64,000 bases of DNA, taken from positions 1 to 64,000 of the forward strand of contig JBMONI010000018.1 of the NCBI GenBank assembly GCA_049324575.1. The letters run 5' to 3'. Under the pieces are notes generated by a model, which made no database searches, was not told where the DNA came from, and saw only the letters and a list, made by a program, of their open reading frames with translations. This stretch comes from JBMONI01 sp049324575. GTDB taxonomy: Bacteria; Omnitrophota; Omnitrophia; Omnitrophales; Aquincolibacteriaceae. Below are positions 8,792-17,322 of the stretch, in pieces (within the stretch, counting starts at the first letter, position 1; the number at the start of each line of letters is the position of its first letter). The translations under genes and the position numbers were made by a program.

Positions 8792-10004
8792 GATGAGCGC
8801 CCTCGGCATCTTCAAAGCGAAGTTTAGAAATGAAAAGCATGGCGAGCAAGCTGATCGCCGCCGAAAAAAAGATCAGGGTCTCGAGCCCGACCCGGTTATA
8901 GAGCCGCCCCCCGATGAAACCGAACGAGATCTGCCCGAGATTGTGGATGCTCATCAGGACCGCGAACAAGGTCCCTTCGACCCCCGACCGATAGGTCAAG
9001 AGCGCCGAGATCGAAAGGATCGGCAGCAACGTAATACAAGCCAGCATCCCCCCCAAAAAAACAAGGACCAGCGCGGTCATACGGTCCCGGATCAACAGGG
9101 TCGACAGGATATTGGCCGCTGCGCAAAGGAATGCCCAGCGAAGGATCGTCGGGGGCGGCAACTTTCGAAGCCAGCGCGCATAGATGAGACTGGCGATCAC
9201 GACCCCGGCCCACCCAACGCTGATCAACAGGCCGAGAAAGGATTCTCTAAAAAGCAGGTTTTCTTTCATGTGAAAAAAGAACGGAAGCCCGAAGGAAGAC
9301 GCGACTTGCGAAAGGACGATCAAAAGGATGAACCATCGCAAATTATGTTCTAAAAGAAGCCGGAGGCATCTTCGAAAGGGATCGACAAAGGAAAGGAAGG
9401 TCTTTTTCTTGATCCGGATCTCCCGAAGGCGGAACGCCACACCGACCGTGATCAGCGGCAACAGGGCCGCGATCATGAAAACATACCGTGCCTCCCAATG
9501 TTCGGCCAGCCATCCTCCCGCAAAGCCGCTCAGGATCGCCCCCACGCTTCTCGTCCCCCAGGCGACACTTTGGAAGATATGGCTTTTTTCGCCCTTGGAA
9601 TGTTCGACGATAAAGCCATCGGTGATCACATCCGTAGCCGCCAATCCCAGATTCGAAACGATCATCGCTGAAATAATGATCCAGCGATCGGCAGCCAGCA
9701 AGGCCAGCCCGCCCCATCCCAGCGTCGAGGCGCAGGCGAACAGGACCAAATACGATTTCCGGCGGTATTTCAGGAGCGGAAGACAATCCGAAAGGAGCCC
9801 GTAGAGGATCTTGATCACCCAGGGAAACGCCACAACCGACGAGATCGTGGTGATCTCGGAAACGCTCCATCCGAGCCCCCGGAGATACAGCGGCAAGGCG
9901 ATCCCCGCAATCCCCAAGGCCCCTTGCGTGAAGTAGACGATCCCCGCAAGAAACGCGATCTCTCGTGTGCGCCTATCCAAAAAAATCTCTCGCTTGTTTT
10001 GCAC
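8781..10004 (-). CDS. MFS transporter, AmpG/BT1-like
   Basis: A 407-residue polytopic membrane protein with about 12 hydrophobic segments. The first transmembrane segment begins near residue 15, and a GLLSDCLPL-type loop after the second resembles the MFS G-x-x-x-D-R/K signature. The pattern is closest to AmpG (muropeptide permease) and BT1 (folate/biopterin) type carriers; substrate cannot be assigned. The longest start is a GTG at 10004, overlapping the zinc-ribbon gene by 32 bases. A TTG at 9980, overlapping that gene's stop, is an alternative start. Confidence 0.75.
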   Translation of the reverse strand: MQNKREIFLDRRTREIAFLAGIVYFTQGALGIAGIALPLYLRGLGWSVSEITTISSVVAFPWVIKILYGLLSDCLPLLKYRRKSYLVLFACASTLGWGGLALLAADRWIIISAMIVSNLGLAATDVITDGFIVEHSKGEKSHIFQSVAWGTRSVGAILSGFAGGWLAEHWEARYVFMIAALLPLITVGVAFRLREIRIKKKTFLSFVDPFRRCLRLLLEHNLRWFILLIVLSQVASSFGLPFFFHMKENLLFRESFLGLLISVGWAGVVIASLIYARWLRKLPPPTILRWAFLCAAANILSTLLIRDRMTALVLVFLGGMLACITLLPILSISALLTYRSGVEGTLFAVLMSIHNLGQISFGFIGGRLYNRVGLETLIFFSAAISLLAMLFISKLRFEDAEGAHHGP

Positions 10005-10290
10005 CCAGCGTTTTGGAGTAATCGCTATAATCGATGAAGGTCAGGTCGGGGCGTTTCTGTTTAAAACGCCGGACAATGTGAAAACGCTCCCCTGGATGCG
10101 ACTCCACGCGGCGGCTTGAAATATACTTGAAGGTCGTCCCGCACTTCGGACAGACCGTCGCCCCGTAAGGATCGATCCCCAGTTCACGGCAAGATGCGCA
10201 GTCCCCGCTCAGATCGCCGACGATCAGAAGATGCTTTTTCACATCTTCAAGGTCGAACTCATGATAGGTCCTTAAAAGCTCGCGCGTCAT
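9973..10290 (-). CDS. small zinc-ribbon protein of unknown function
   Basis: A 105-residue soluble protein with two Cys pairs (CASC near 31-34 and CPKC near 47-50), which would form one zinc ribbon. The rest is rich in Lys, Arg and Tyr. The ATG overlaps the stop of the translation-factor-like gene (10287-10820) in an ATGA arrangement, so the two are translationally coupled and probably act together. I do not recognise a named family; an RNA- or ribosome-associated role is inference from the neighbour. Confidence 0.7.
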   Translation of the reverse strand: MTRELLRTYHEFDLEDVKKHLLIVGDLSGDCASCRELGIDPYGATVCPKCGTTFKYISSRRVESHPGERFHIVRRFKQKRPDLTFIDYSDYSKTLGAKQARDFFG

Positions 10291-10820
10291 GACCGCTTCT
10301 TTCCCGGCAAGATCTTCAGGATGCGGTCGCCGACATCGACATCGCGTTTGACCTCGATGCCGATCTCTTGCCCGGAACAGGCCTCGGAGATCGGCTTTCG
10401 GTCGATCTGCATCGAGCGTACCGGCTGGACAAAATCGTTCTTCTTTCCCGCAATGTGGATCCGATCCCCGATCTCAAGCTTTCCCGCGTCGAGGAGAAGG
10501 ACGGCCGCATGGACTTTCGGAAAATAGTGGCTCACCGATCCCAGATACTGCTCATTGGTTTTCGGAGCCACTCGGGCGGCCTTCGGAGTTTGGGGGGGTT
10601 TTAGACAGACCTTAGCGCGAGATTTCCCTGCCGAACGAGGAGCTTTTCGGACCGCAACCGAACGATTTTTCTTCTTCGGACGGCGTCCCGCACGCGAAGG
10701 AGGCCGGGACTTCCCGGCGCGTTTCTTTTTTGAAGACTTCCGGATCGTGGACGGCTTAGGCGCCGCCCAGATCTTGGCGATCACATCAACCGATGCTTTT
10801 AGTTTATCCAGGATCCCCAC
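10287..10820 (-). CDS. EF-Tu domain-2-like protein with basic N-terminal tail
   Basis: 177 residues. Residues 25-75 are an extremely basic Lys/Arg/Pro tail. Residues about 90-175 resemble domain 2 of translation elongation factors (GSVSHYFPKVHAAVLLL, GDRIHIAGKK, GQEIGIEVKRDVDVGD), a beta barrel that elsewhere binds aminoacyl-tRNA or ribosome. There is no GTPase domain. Stand-alone proteins of this type are annotated as translation elongation factor-like; the basic tail here would suit rRNA or nucleic-acid binding. Coupled by ATGA to the downstream zinc-ribbon gene. Confidence 0.7.
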   Translation of the reverse strand: MGILDKLKASVDVIAKIWAAPKPSTIRKSSKKKRAGKSRPPSRAGRRPKKKNRSVAVRKAPRSAGKSRAKVCLKPPQTPKAARVAPKTNEQYLGSVSHYFPKVHAAVLLLDAGKLEIGDRIHIAGKKNDFVQPVRSMQIDRKPISEACSGQEIGIEVKRDVDVGDRILKILPGKKRS

Positions 10821-10823
10821 GGC

Positions 10824-11915
10824 TTATCCACCCGTCTTCACTGTGATCTTCTCGGCGCCCGGTCCTTCAAGCCGCGCCGTATCCCCGGAATCCTGCATAG
10901 CCGCGAACCGGTTCTGCAATTTTTCGAAACGTTTCATCGCTTTCCCATAAGCGGTCTGGGCATTCCCGAGATGGCCGCCGACCTTGTCGAAATCCTCGAG
11001 AAAGACCCGCAGATCCGCCTCCATCTGCCCCAGGCTTTGGAGGATCATTTTCGCGGATTGTTCGATCCGCAGCCCTTTCAAGCCGCGCACGATCGCCTGC
11101 AAATACGCGTAGAAACTGTTCGGCGAGACGGGGATCACCTTTTTGTCCAAGGCGTATTTGAGAATGCTCTCGTCTTCAAAATCGGATTTGATGATGACTT
11201 CATAATAAACATTCTCTGCGGGGATATACATCATGGCAAAATCGAAGGTCTTTTCGTCCGGAAGAATATATTTCGAGGCGATCGAATCAATATGCTTTTT
11301 GACGGCCTGCGAAAAACCCTTCCTGGCCTTTTGGATCTCGGGCTCTTCGGTTGCAGCAAGGATCCTTTGAAAATCCTCCATCGGGAATTTCGCATCGATC
11401 GGAATCACGCCTTGCCCCAAAAAGATCACGGCGTCGACCTGGACGCCGGCTTTGAAACGGTATTGTTCGGCATAATGTTCGGCCGGAAGGACCTGCTTCA
11501 AAAGCTCCCCCAGAAGGAATTCGCCTAATCCTCCGCGAAGCTTCGGCGTGCGGAGAATATCCTGGAGCGAAGCGATATCCTGGCCGATATCGACCATTTT
11601 TTGAGTGCTTTCATGGAGCTGTCCCAGCCGTTCCTGGACCTGTCCGACCGTCTTGAAGAAAGTCTCCTGCGATGAGCGGAGGGTCTGGGTGCTCTGATCA
11701 AGATGGGAATTGACCTGCTGGGCGATCTGCAGGATCTGGGTCTGCATGTCGGAGCGCATTTGATGGAGGTCCCGCTGGAGCTCAGCAAAAAGCGTCAGGG
11801 TCTGCGGGGTCTGTTCCGCGGGCTTTGCCGCCGAAAGCTTCCGGAAAAGCACTATGATCACGGCGACAGCACCGGCTAGCGCAAAGATCAGAGCCATCAT
11901 GACGGAACTGGACAT
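10824..11915 (-). CDS. rmuC: DNA recombination protein RmuC
   Basis: 363 residues: one N-terminal transmembrane helix (about 5-25), a long coiled coil (about 40-125), then the RmuC nuclease-like domain, recognised from GGLGEFLLGELLKQVLP, DAVIFLGQGVIPIDAKFPME and the later FDFAMMYIPAENVYYE and VIPVSPNSFYAYL segments. E. coli RmuC limits inversion at short inverted repeats. The length is shorter than the E. coli protein but normal for many bacteria. It sits eight bases downstream of the RNase G gene, so it is probably in the same transcript. Confidence 0.93.
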   Translation of the reverse strand: MSSSVMMALIFALAGAVAVIIVLFRKLSAAKPAEQTPQTLTLFAELQRDLHQMRSDMQTQILQIAQQVNSHLDQSTQTLRSSQETFFKTVGQVQERLGQLHESTQKMVDIGQDIASLQDILRTPKLRGGLGEFLLGELLKQVLPAEHYAEQYRFKAGVQVDAVIFLGQGVIPIDAKFPMEDFQRILAATEEPEIQKARKGFSQAVKKHIDSIASKYILPDEKTFDFAMMYIPAENVYYEVIIKSDFEDESILKYALDKKVIPVSPNSFYAYLQAIVRGLKGLRIEQSAKMILQSLGQMEADLRVFLEDFDKVGGHLGNAQTAYGKAMKRFEKLQNRFAAMQDSGDTARLEGPGAEKITVKTGG

Positions 11916-11923
11916 AGGTCAGC

Positions 11924-13429
11924 CTATTTCAGAAAGGTGATCTTGATATCTTCCATATGGATATTCGGTTCCGAGAACACGAAGATCCGGCTTCGGCTAT
12001 TCCTTTCGAGATGATGCAGGGCCCGCTGTTCTTGGGAGAGAAGCTTCTCAGCGACCTCCGGATGCAGATAGACATTGAGCACACGGCCCTGGGTTGTCCC
12101 GAGCGTTTTACGGATCTCCTTGATGGTCTGAATGGCCATCGTCGACGCCGATTTGACCATGCCTTTTCCTTTGCAATAGGGGCAAGTATCATACACCGCG
12201 CTTTCAAGCGACGGCCGTATCCGTTGCCGCGTCATTTCGATGAGCCCGAGGTCCGACATCGGCATCACATTGATCTTGGCCCGGTCGCCGCGAACCGCTT
12301 CACGGAACGTCCGGTAAAGCTGGCGGCGGTGATCATGCCGCTCCATGTCGATAAAGTCGATCACGATGATCCCCCCGACATCGCGCAGGCGAAGCTGGCG
12401 GGCCACTTCCCACGCGGCCTCCATGTTGGTCTTGAAGACCGTGTCTTCCAGGTTATGCCGGCCGGTGAATTTCCCGGTATTGACATCGATCGCAACCAGG
12501 CCTTCCGTTTGTTCGATCACGACATGGCCCCCGGATTTCAGCATCACCACTTTGGAGAAAGCCCGTTCGATCTCTTTTTCGATCCCGAAACGCTCAAAGA
12601 TCGGAACCCCCTGATGGAGTTCGACACGGATGGAATCGTTCGGCAAATACAGGCCCAGGAACCGTTTCACTTTGCGAAGGGTATCTTTCTGATCGACCAC
12701 GATCCGCGTGGTATCCTGGGTCAGGTGGTCGCGGATCACGCGTTCGACCAGGTTCAGCTCCTGGTGGATCAGGCTCGGCGCTTTCTTGCGCGCGATCATC
12801 GCATGGACCCGTCTCCAGGACCGTAGCAGATAGCGGATATCCCGCGCATACTCTTTTTCGGACTGCCCCTCACCGGCGGTCCGGACAATGAAACCGACCC
12901 CCTTCGGAAGGTCCATGTTGCGGAAAATATTTCGGATCCGTTCCCGCTCTTTGCGGTCTTCCAGGCGACGGGAAACTCCGACCTTCTCCTGTCCCGGCAT
13001 CATGACCAGGTACCGTGCCGGGATCGAGAAATGGGTGGTCAGCCGGGGCCCCTTGGTCCCGATCGGTTCTTTCACGACCTGCACAATCACTTCCTGGCCG
13101 ACTTTCAGCACATCATGGATATTCTGGTTCCGGGGCCGACGGAACTCTTCACGCGGCGCATCCCCGTTCTTTTCGTCGAACTCCGCGTCCAGATCAACCG
13201 GCGAACGCAAGGCATCATCCACATACAGGAATCCGTCTTTTTCGGTCCCCAGATCCACAAAGGCGGCGCCCATTCCCGGGATGACCGTTTTGACGACCCC
13301 CTTGTAGATATTCCCGAACATGCGGTAATCATCCACACGCTCGATATAGAATTCTTCGAGTTTGTTGTCTTCAAGGATCGCGACCTGTTTCTCGGTCGCG
13401 TCATGGCTAATGAGAATTTCTCTTGGCAT
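11924..13429 (-). CDS. rng: ribonuclease G (RNase E/G family)
   Basis: Endoribonuclease of rRNA maturation and mRNA decay. Of 501 residues, about 37-130 form the S1 domain (GNIYKGVVKTVIPGMGAAFVD) with an acidic insert near 75-95. The catalytic core carries IVIDFIDM with the metal-binding Asp and an upstream DVNTGKF motif. CPYCKGKG is the zinc link used for dimerisation. There is no long C-terminal scaffold, so it is the RNase G type rather than full RNase E. Its leader is unusually long (about 370 nt) and structured, which recalls the autoregulatory leader of E. coli rne; that parallel is inference. Confidence 0.93.
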   Translation of the reverse strand: MPREILISHDATEKQVAILEDNKLEEFYIERVDDYRMFGNIYKGVVKTVIPGMGAAFVDLGTEKDGFLYVDDALRSPVDLDAEFDEKNGDAPREEFRRPRNQNIHDVLKVGQEVIVQVVKEPIGTKGPRLTTHFSIPARYLVMMPGQEKVGVSRRLEDRKERERIRNIFRNMDLPKGVGFIVRTAGEGQSEKEYARDIRYLLRSWRRVHAMIARKKAPSLIHQELNLVERVIRDHLTQDTTRIVVDQKDTLRKVKRFLGLYLPNDSIRVELHQGVPIFERFGIEKEIERAFSKVVMLKSGGHVVIEQTEGLVAIDVNTGKFTGRHNLEDTVFKTNMEAAWEVARQLRLRDVGGIIVIDFIDMERHDHRRQLYRTFREAVRGDRAKINVMPMSDLGLIEMTRQRIRPSLESAVYDTCPYCKGKGMVKSASTMAIQTIKEIRKTLGTTQGRVLNVYLHPEVAEKLLSQEQRALHHLERNSRSRIFVFSEPNIHMEDIKITFLK

Positions 13430-13799
13430 AGTGAGCCCCTTTTCTAAAACCCCGAGGCTTTTCGCAGGCAGGCAGGAAACGGACTTTGTTCAGTCCGAAT
13501 AATAGGATCGGTGGACTTGAAAGCTCTGGGGCTGGACCCGTTGAACAGACACCGTATGCCTCTTGGGAAAGCACCGTCTTGCGCTCGCTGACCCTTCACC
13601 GAAGTATGGGCTTATGAACAGGTTCCAGACCATCATCGTATCGTTTCCGAAGAACCAAAGTCTCCCGAAATATTTCCTTGCCGAATGGAAGCGCTGTTTC
13701 GGCTCCCCCTGCTCCTTGCAGGGCCTCCACAGCCCCATTCCTGGGTGCGAATGGCCTCTAGGGCATTCTGTTGAAATTGACCGAAATAAATAAAAAGAC
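13430..13799 (-). ncRNA. structured 5' leader or separate noncoding RNA upstream of rng
   Basis: This 370-base stretch has no convincing gene. On the minus strand it can form CCATTC/GAATGG and CCCTGC/GCAGGG hairpins and two hairpins capped by C(UUCG)G tetraloops. A closing stem AACAGA/TCTGTT brackets about 230 nt, and a CGGACT/AGTCCG hairpin lies near 13481-13498. UUCG tetraloops are informative only in that orientation, which supports a minus-strand RNA. It could be an autoregulatory leader for RNase G or an independent RNA processed from it. I could not match it to RNase P RNA, tmRNA, SRP RNA, 6S RNA or a riboswitch class that I know. Confidence 0.4.
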
Positions 13800-13805
13800 C
13801 GGAAT

Positions 13806-13834
13806 ATCTTACCTTGATTAACGGCATTCTCCAA
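13806..13834 (-). promoter_or_regulatory. candidate promoter for the rng leader
   Basis: TTGGAG (13829-13834) and TAAGAT (13806-13811) are separated by 17 bases on the minus strand, just past the stop of the Nth-like gene. The predicted start is near 13799. Confidence 0.45.
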
Positions 13835-13846
13835 GAAAAACCTTAT

Positions 13847-14530
13847 CTAGAGATACGGCTTCAAGGGGCACCCTTGACAAAGCGGCCTGGGGCGGCAGAA
13901 TTCTTTCCCTAAGCGGACGATCTGAGCATGATAATCATTATAGAGGGATCCCCGCTTGGGCAGGGCCCGCTCAAAGCACCGTCGCCATCCATCATAATCG
14001 GAGTCTGCCGGAAGCAAACGATGGCGACCAAAGATCCGGCGCGTATAGGCATCGATCACAAAGATCGGTTTCCCACAGGCATAAAGCAGGATCGAATCGG
14101 CCGTTTCCCGGCCGATCCCGTTCACCCCGAGCAGGGCTTCACGAAGTTTCAAAACCGGTTCCCGGCGCATCCGCTCCATGCTTCCGCCGTAGCGCCTGAG
14201 CAAGAATCCGACAAAATGTTTCAAACGCACCGCCTTAACTCGGAAATACCCGGAAGGTTTCAACGCTTTTTCAAGCCGGCGCAAGGAAATCCGGTCCAAG
14301 GCGCGGGGGCGAAGTAAGCGCTCGCGTTTGAGATTCGTGATCGCTTTTTCCACGTTCGTCCAGGCCGTGTTCTGGGTCAGGATCGCCCCCACCGCCACCT
14401 CAAAAGGGGTTTCTCCGGGCCACCATCGTTGATGGCCGAACCGCTCGCGCAACCGTTGGTAGACCCGAAACAGTTCAGCAGAACCCAGGCGCCGCGCGCT
14501 ATGAAAAACGATAGGTCTCGATCGGTTCAT
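13847..14530 (-). CDS. endonuclease III-like (HhH-GPD) DNA glycosylase
   Basis: 227 residues of the HhH-GPD family, which removes damaged bases. The helix-hairpin-helix is LLGVNGIGRETADSIL, with the catalytic Asp in VIDAYTRR downstream. The C-terminal iron-sulphur loop is FCRPRPLCQGCPLKPYL and then stop. Nth proteins use four Cys (C-x6-C-x2-C-x5-C). Here three are present and the fourth position is the final Leu, so the 4Fe-4S cluster would lack one protein ligand. The sequence is nearer the archaeal-type Nth-like subfamily than E. coli Nth. It overlaps thpR by 32 bases; a start further in is possible. Confidence 0.85.
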   Translation of the reverse strand: MNRSRPIVFHSARRLGSAELFRVYQRLRERFGHQRWWPGETPFEVAVGAILTQNTAWTNVEKAITNLKRERLLRPRALDRISLRRLEKALKPSGYFRVKAVRLKHFVGFLLRRYGGSMERMRREPVLKLREALLGVNGIGRETADSILLYACGKPIFVIDAYTRRIFGRHRLLPADSDYDGWRRCFERALPKRGSLYNDYHAQIVRLGKEFCRPRPLCQGCPLKPYL

Positions 14531-15065
14531 ACTGAGGGCCTTCGGGTTTGAGGAGGCTTCGATAAAACACGGCCAAAGATATTTTTTTGATCTCGGAATC
14601 TACCCCGAGGGCGCGTGATGGCTCCGCAATCTTGGGATCCTTTCCGTTTTTTCCGGCCCGGGGGAAACGAGCGATTGTCAAATGAGGCTTGAAAAGCCGG
14701 CTCTCGATCCCGAATCCCCCGGCCAATAATTTCTCTTCGAGGATCTTTTGAAAATGCACAAGCTTCTCGATCTCTCCCTTGAGCCCGATCCAAAGGACGG
14801 AGGGCCGCTCCCAATCGGGAAAAACACCGCTTCCTCTTAGTCCCAGCAAAAAAGCCGGAGTGGTGCTCACCGGCTCCCGAAGCAACTCCTGGGCGGTTTG
14901 TATGCGCGCATCCGACAGCTCTCCGAAAAAATGCAGGGTCAAATGGACCTGAAAAACGGGAAGGTATCGGGCGCCGGGCAACCGTGCGCGAAAATGGGCC
15001 TGGATCTCCTGGATCTCCTGGTGGAATGGGGCATGGAACGGGAGGGCCAAAAAAGCGCGTGTCAT
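14499..15065 (-). CDS. thpR: RNA 2',3'-cyclic phosphodiesterase (2H family)
   Basis: 188 residues with the two HxT/S motifs that define 2H phosphoesterases: HLTLHFFGE near residue 46 and HLTIARF near residue 127. ThpR/LigT enzymes open 2',3'-cyclic phosphates at RNA ends and can ligate tRNA halves in vitro. The ATG overlaps the cinA stop as ATGA, so it is translated with cinA, and its 3' end overlaps the glycosylase gene. Length is normal. Confidence 0.92.
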   Translation of the reverse strand: MTRAFLALPFHAPFHQEIQEIQAHFRARLPGARYLPVFQVHLTLHFFGELSDARIQTAQELLREPVSTTPAFLLGLRGSGVFPDWERPSVLWIGLKGEIEKLVHFQKILEEKLLAGGFGIESRLFKPHLTIARFPRAGKNGKDPKIAEPSRALGVDSEIKKISLAVFYRSLLKPEGPQYEPIETYRFS

Positions 15066-16294
15066 TTTCGTCGGGGATACCGAAGGTCCTGCCAGAGCAT
15101 TCCCATGGCTTTCATGACCGCGCGCTGCTGGATCCGCGGCCGGTCGCCCCAGAACAGTTCTTTTCGGACGATCACCAAACGTTTTGTTGCGAGGGCAAGG
15201 TAGACCGATCCAACCGGTTTTTCACGCGTGCCTCCCCCCGGCCCCGCAATCCCGGTGATCCCCACGCCGTAATCGGTTCCCCACCGTTCCCGGATCCGGG
15301 AGGCCATTTGGGAGGCGACTTCGCCGCTGACCGCGCCTTGGGAGCGGATCGCCCGGGGATCCACACCGAGTTTCTCTTTCACCGAATTAGAATAGGCAAT
15401 GACCCCGCCTTTGAAATAACGGCTGGCGCCGGGCACCTGGGCGATCTTCGCCGCCAACAACCCTCCCGTACAACTTTCGGCGACCGCAACCGTTCTCTTC
15501 CGGGCCGTCAAAAGCTTTCCCAAAACCTCTTCAAGCGATATCTCTTCCAAAGCATAGATGTCTTCCCCGAGCCTCTGGACCGCTTTTTTCCTGAGGATCT
15601 CGATGATCCGGGGACGATCAGCCGAACAACGGACGATCACCTGCCCGGCTTCCGGATAAATGCCGAACTTGAACGGCTGATCAAAAAAATCCTTGCCCAA
15701 AAGCTGCATGACGCGAGGCTCGGACAGGTTGATGGCTTTGATCGTCAAATGGGGCCGCGGGCGCGTATCCGGATATCGCTTGGCCAGCAGTTTCTTGACG
15801 GAGGCCTCGTACATATTCTCAAGCTCGCTCGGGACCCCCGGCAGCACGACCACGGTTTTCCGTCCGACGCGCATGCTGAAACCCAAAGCAATCCCTACCG
15901 CATTGAGCAGCGGGGCCGCATGATCGGGATAACAGGCCTCTTTTTTTACGAGAGCCGGGACCTTACCGCCGTACTTCGCATAAGAGGCTTCGATCTTCCG
16001 GTATTGCGCGGGAGAAAAACGGAGCTTGACCTTGAAATAATCGGCGATCGCATCCCGCGTCACATCATCGGGCGTCGGACCCAATCCGCCGGTCACGAGC
16101 ACAACATCGGCGGAAGCCAGCGCCGCCCCGAGCTGTTTTTTGATCGTGCCGATCTCGTCATCGCAGGCGATCTGCGAAACCACCCGGAATCCCGCCTGGG
16201 TCAGCTTTGCCGAGAGAAAACGGCTGTTCGTATTGAGCGTATGGCCCTGGAGAAGCTCATTGCCGATGGTCAGAACGCTCGCCTGCAAGGTCAT
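15062..16294 (-). CDS. cinA: CinA: competence/damage-inducible protein with NMN deamidase domain
   Basis: 410 residues in two domains: an N-terminal MoaB/MogA-like domain (TIGNELLQGHTLNTNS, LVTGGLGPTPDDVT; ADP-ribose pyrophosphatase in characterised members) and a C-terminal nicotinamide-nucleotide amidase domain (VAVAESCTGGLLAAK, GIAGPGGGT with the conserved Ser/Lys region). It recycles pyridine nucleotide by-products. Its ATG overlaps the stop of the pgsA-pgpA gene and its stop overlaps the thpR start, so three genes are translationally coupled. Confidence 0.94.
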   Translation of the reverse strand: MTLQASVLTIGNELLQGHTLNTNSRFLSAKLTQAGFRVVSQIACDDEIGTIKKQLGAALASADVVLVTGGLGPTPDDVTRDAIADYFKVKLRFSPAQYRKIEASYAKYGGKVPALVKKEACYPDHAAPLLNAVGIALGFSMRVGRKTVVVLPGVPSELENMYEASVKKLLAKRYPDTRPRPHLTIKAINLSEPRVMQLLGKDFFDQPFKFGIYPEAGQVIVRCSADRPRIIEILRKKAVQRLGEDIYALEEISLEEVLGKLLTARKRTVAVAESCTGGLLAAKIAQVPGASRYFKGGVIAYSNSVKEKLGVDPRAIRSQGAVSGEVASQMASRIRERWGTDYGVGITGIAGPGGGTREKPVGSVYLALATKRLVIVRKELFWGDRPRIQQRAVMKAMGMLWQDLRYPRRK

Positions 16295-17322
16295 CCGAAG
16301 ATCCCCCCGTAGACCAAATAGAGACAGATCCAGGCATAGACTGCCGCCATCAGGTCATCGAAAAGTACCCCCGTATAGCCGCCGATCTCCTCGATTTTGC
16401 GTATCGGAAAAGGCTTTTGAATATCAAAAAAGCGGAAGAGCAGGAAACCCGCGAACAAGGATATCCAGGTGATCGGGATCCCGACAAAACAAAGAAGGAT
16501 CCCGCAAGCCTCGTCGATCACGACAAAATGCGGGTCCTCATCCTCCCCCAGGTCCAGATGCTTCGCCGCATAATGACCGCTGAGCGCGAGAAAGATCAGA
16601 ACGGAAAGATGCAACCCGACATTCCAGTTGACCAGAGGGACCAGCAGCAGCCCCAGGAGAGAACCCATGGTCCCCGGAGCGAATTTTGAAAAACCCACTC
16701 CGAGCGCCAGGACGAAAGCAGAGAATCTTTTAGAACGGAACTGGGCGCGCTGGGCCCAGCACAGCGAAAATCCGGAAATGAGCGCGAGCGCCAAACTGAG
16801 GACGATCAGAACATCAAGACTTTTCGCCAGCCGATCATCCCAATCCATCGGAAGTGTTCCATCCCGGGTCATAACCATCATGAAACCAGCGGTCACGGTC
16901 GCGACCTGGGCCAGAAGTTTCCACTTTCCAAGACGCTCCGCCGGAACCGAAATACCGTCATAGGCCCAGCCCATTCTTAGGAACGTGATCAGGACCTCAC
17001 GGGCCACGATCGGAACGACCCACCAAAGCGAATACATGCCCATATGGGCAAAAACACACAAAGGAACGAGCACAAGGACCTTGTCCATAGCCGGATCGAA
17101 AAATTTCCCGAGCGCGGTCACCAGCCCGAATCGGCGGGCAATGAATCCGTCCAAAAAATCCGTAAGCGCCGCGGCCAAAAAAAGAAGGAACGCAACCCCA
17201 TGGACCATCGGAGAGGGAGCAAAGATCATCCACGCGACGGCAACGCCGGCCAGCCCCCGGGCGAAGCTCAGAAGGTTGGGCACCAACATCCATTCGGACT
17301 TAAATTTTCCCCACCAGGTCAT
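16291..17322 (-). CDS. fused phosphatidylglycerophosphate synthase - phosphatidylglycerophosphatase A
   Basis: An unusual fusion of two consecutive steps of phosphatidylglycerol synthesis. Residues 1-190 are a CDP-alcohol phosphatidyltransferase with the full D-G-x2-A-R-x8-G-x3-D-x3-D motif at 58-80 and several membrane helices, so PgsA-like. Residues about 195-343 are PgpA-like (FSKFAPGTMGSLLG, DEACGILL, GYTGVLFDDLMAA). The product of the first half, PGP, would be dephosphorylated by the second in the same membrane. I chose the ATG at 17322 because AAGGAG lies nine bases upstream; the frame continues upstream to a TTG that overlaps rimO more deeply. Confidence 0.9.
   Translation of the reverse strand: MTWWGKFKSEWMLVPNLLSFARGLAGVAVAWMIFAPSPMVHGVAFLLFLAAALTDFLDGFIARRFGLVTALGKFFDPAMDKVLVLVPLCVFAHMGMYSLWWVVPIVAREVLITFLRMGWAYDGISVPAERLGKWKLLAQVATVTAGFMMVMTRDGTLPMDWDDRLAKSLDVLIVLSLALALISGFSLCWAQRAQFRSKRFSAFVLALGVGFSKFAPGTMGSLLGLLLVPLVNWNVGLHLSVLIFLALSGHYAAKHLDLGEDEDPHFVVIDEACGILLCFVGIPITWISLFAGFLLFRFFDIQKPFPIRKIEEIGGYTGVLFDDLMAAVYAWICLYLVYGGIFG

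Noticed and set aside
13430..13799. RNase P RNA, tmRNA, SRP RNA or 6S RNA
   Set aside because: The diagnostic conserved segments of each were looked for and not found; left as an unclassified structured RNA.
13490..13834. 114-codon minus-strand frame upstream of rng
   Set aside because: Starts at a TTG in the promoter, has no ribosome-binding site and covers hairpins with UUCG loops, so an RNA element fits better than a protein.
14984..16312. 442-codon open frame on the plus strand
   Set aside because: Antisense to cinA and thpR, which carry full domains.
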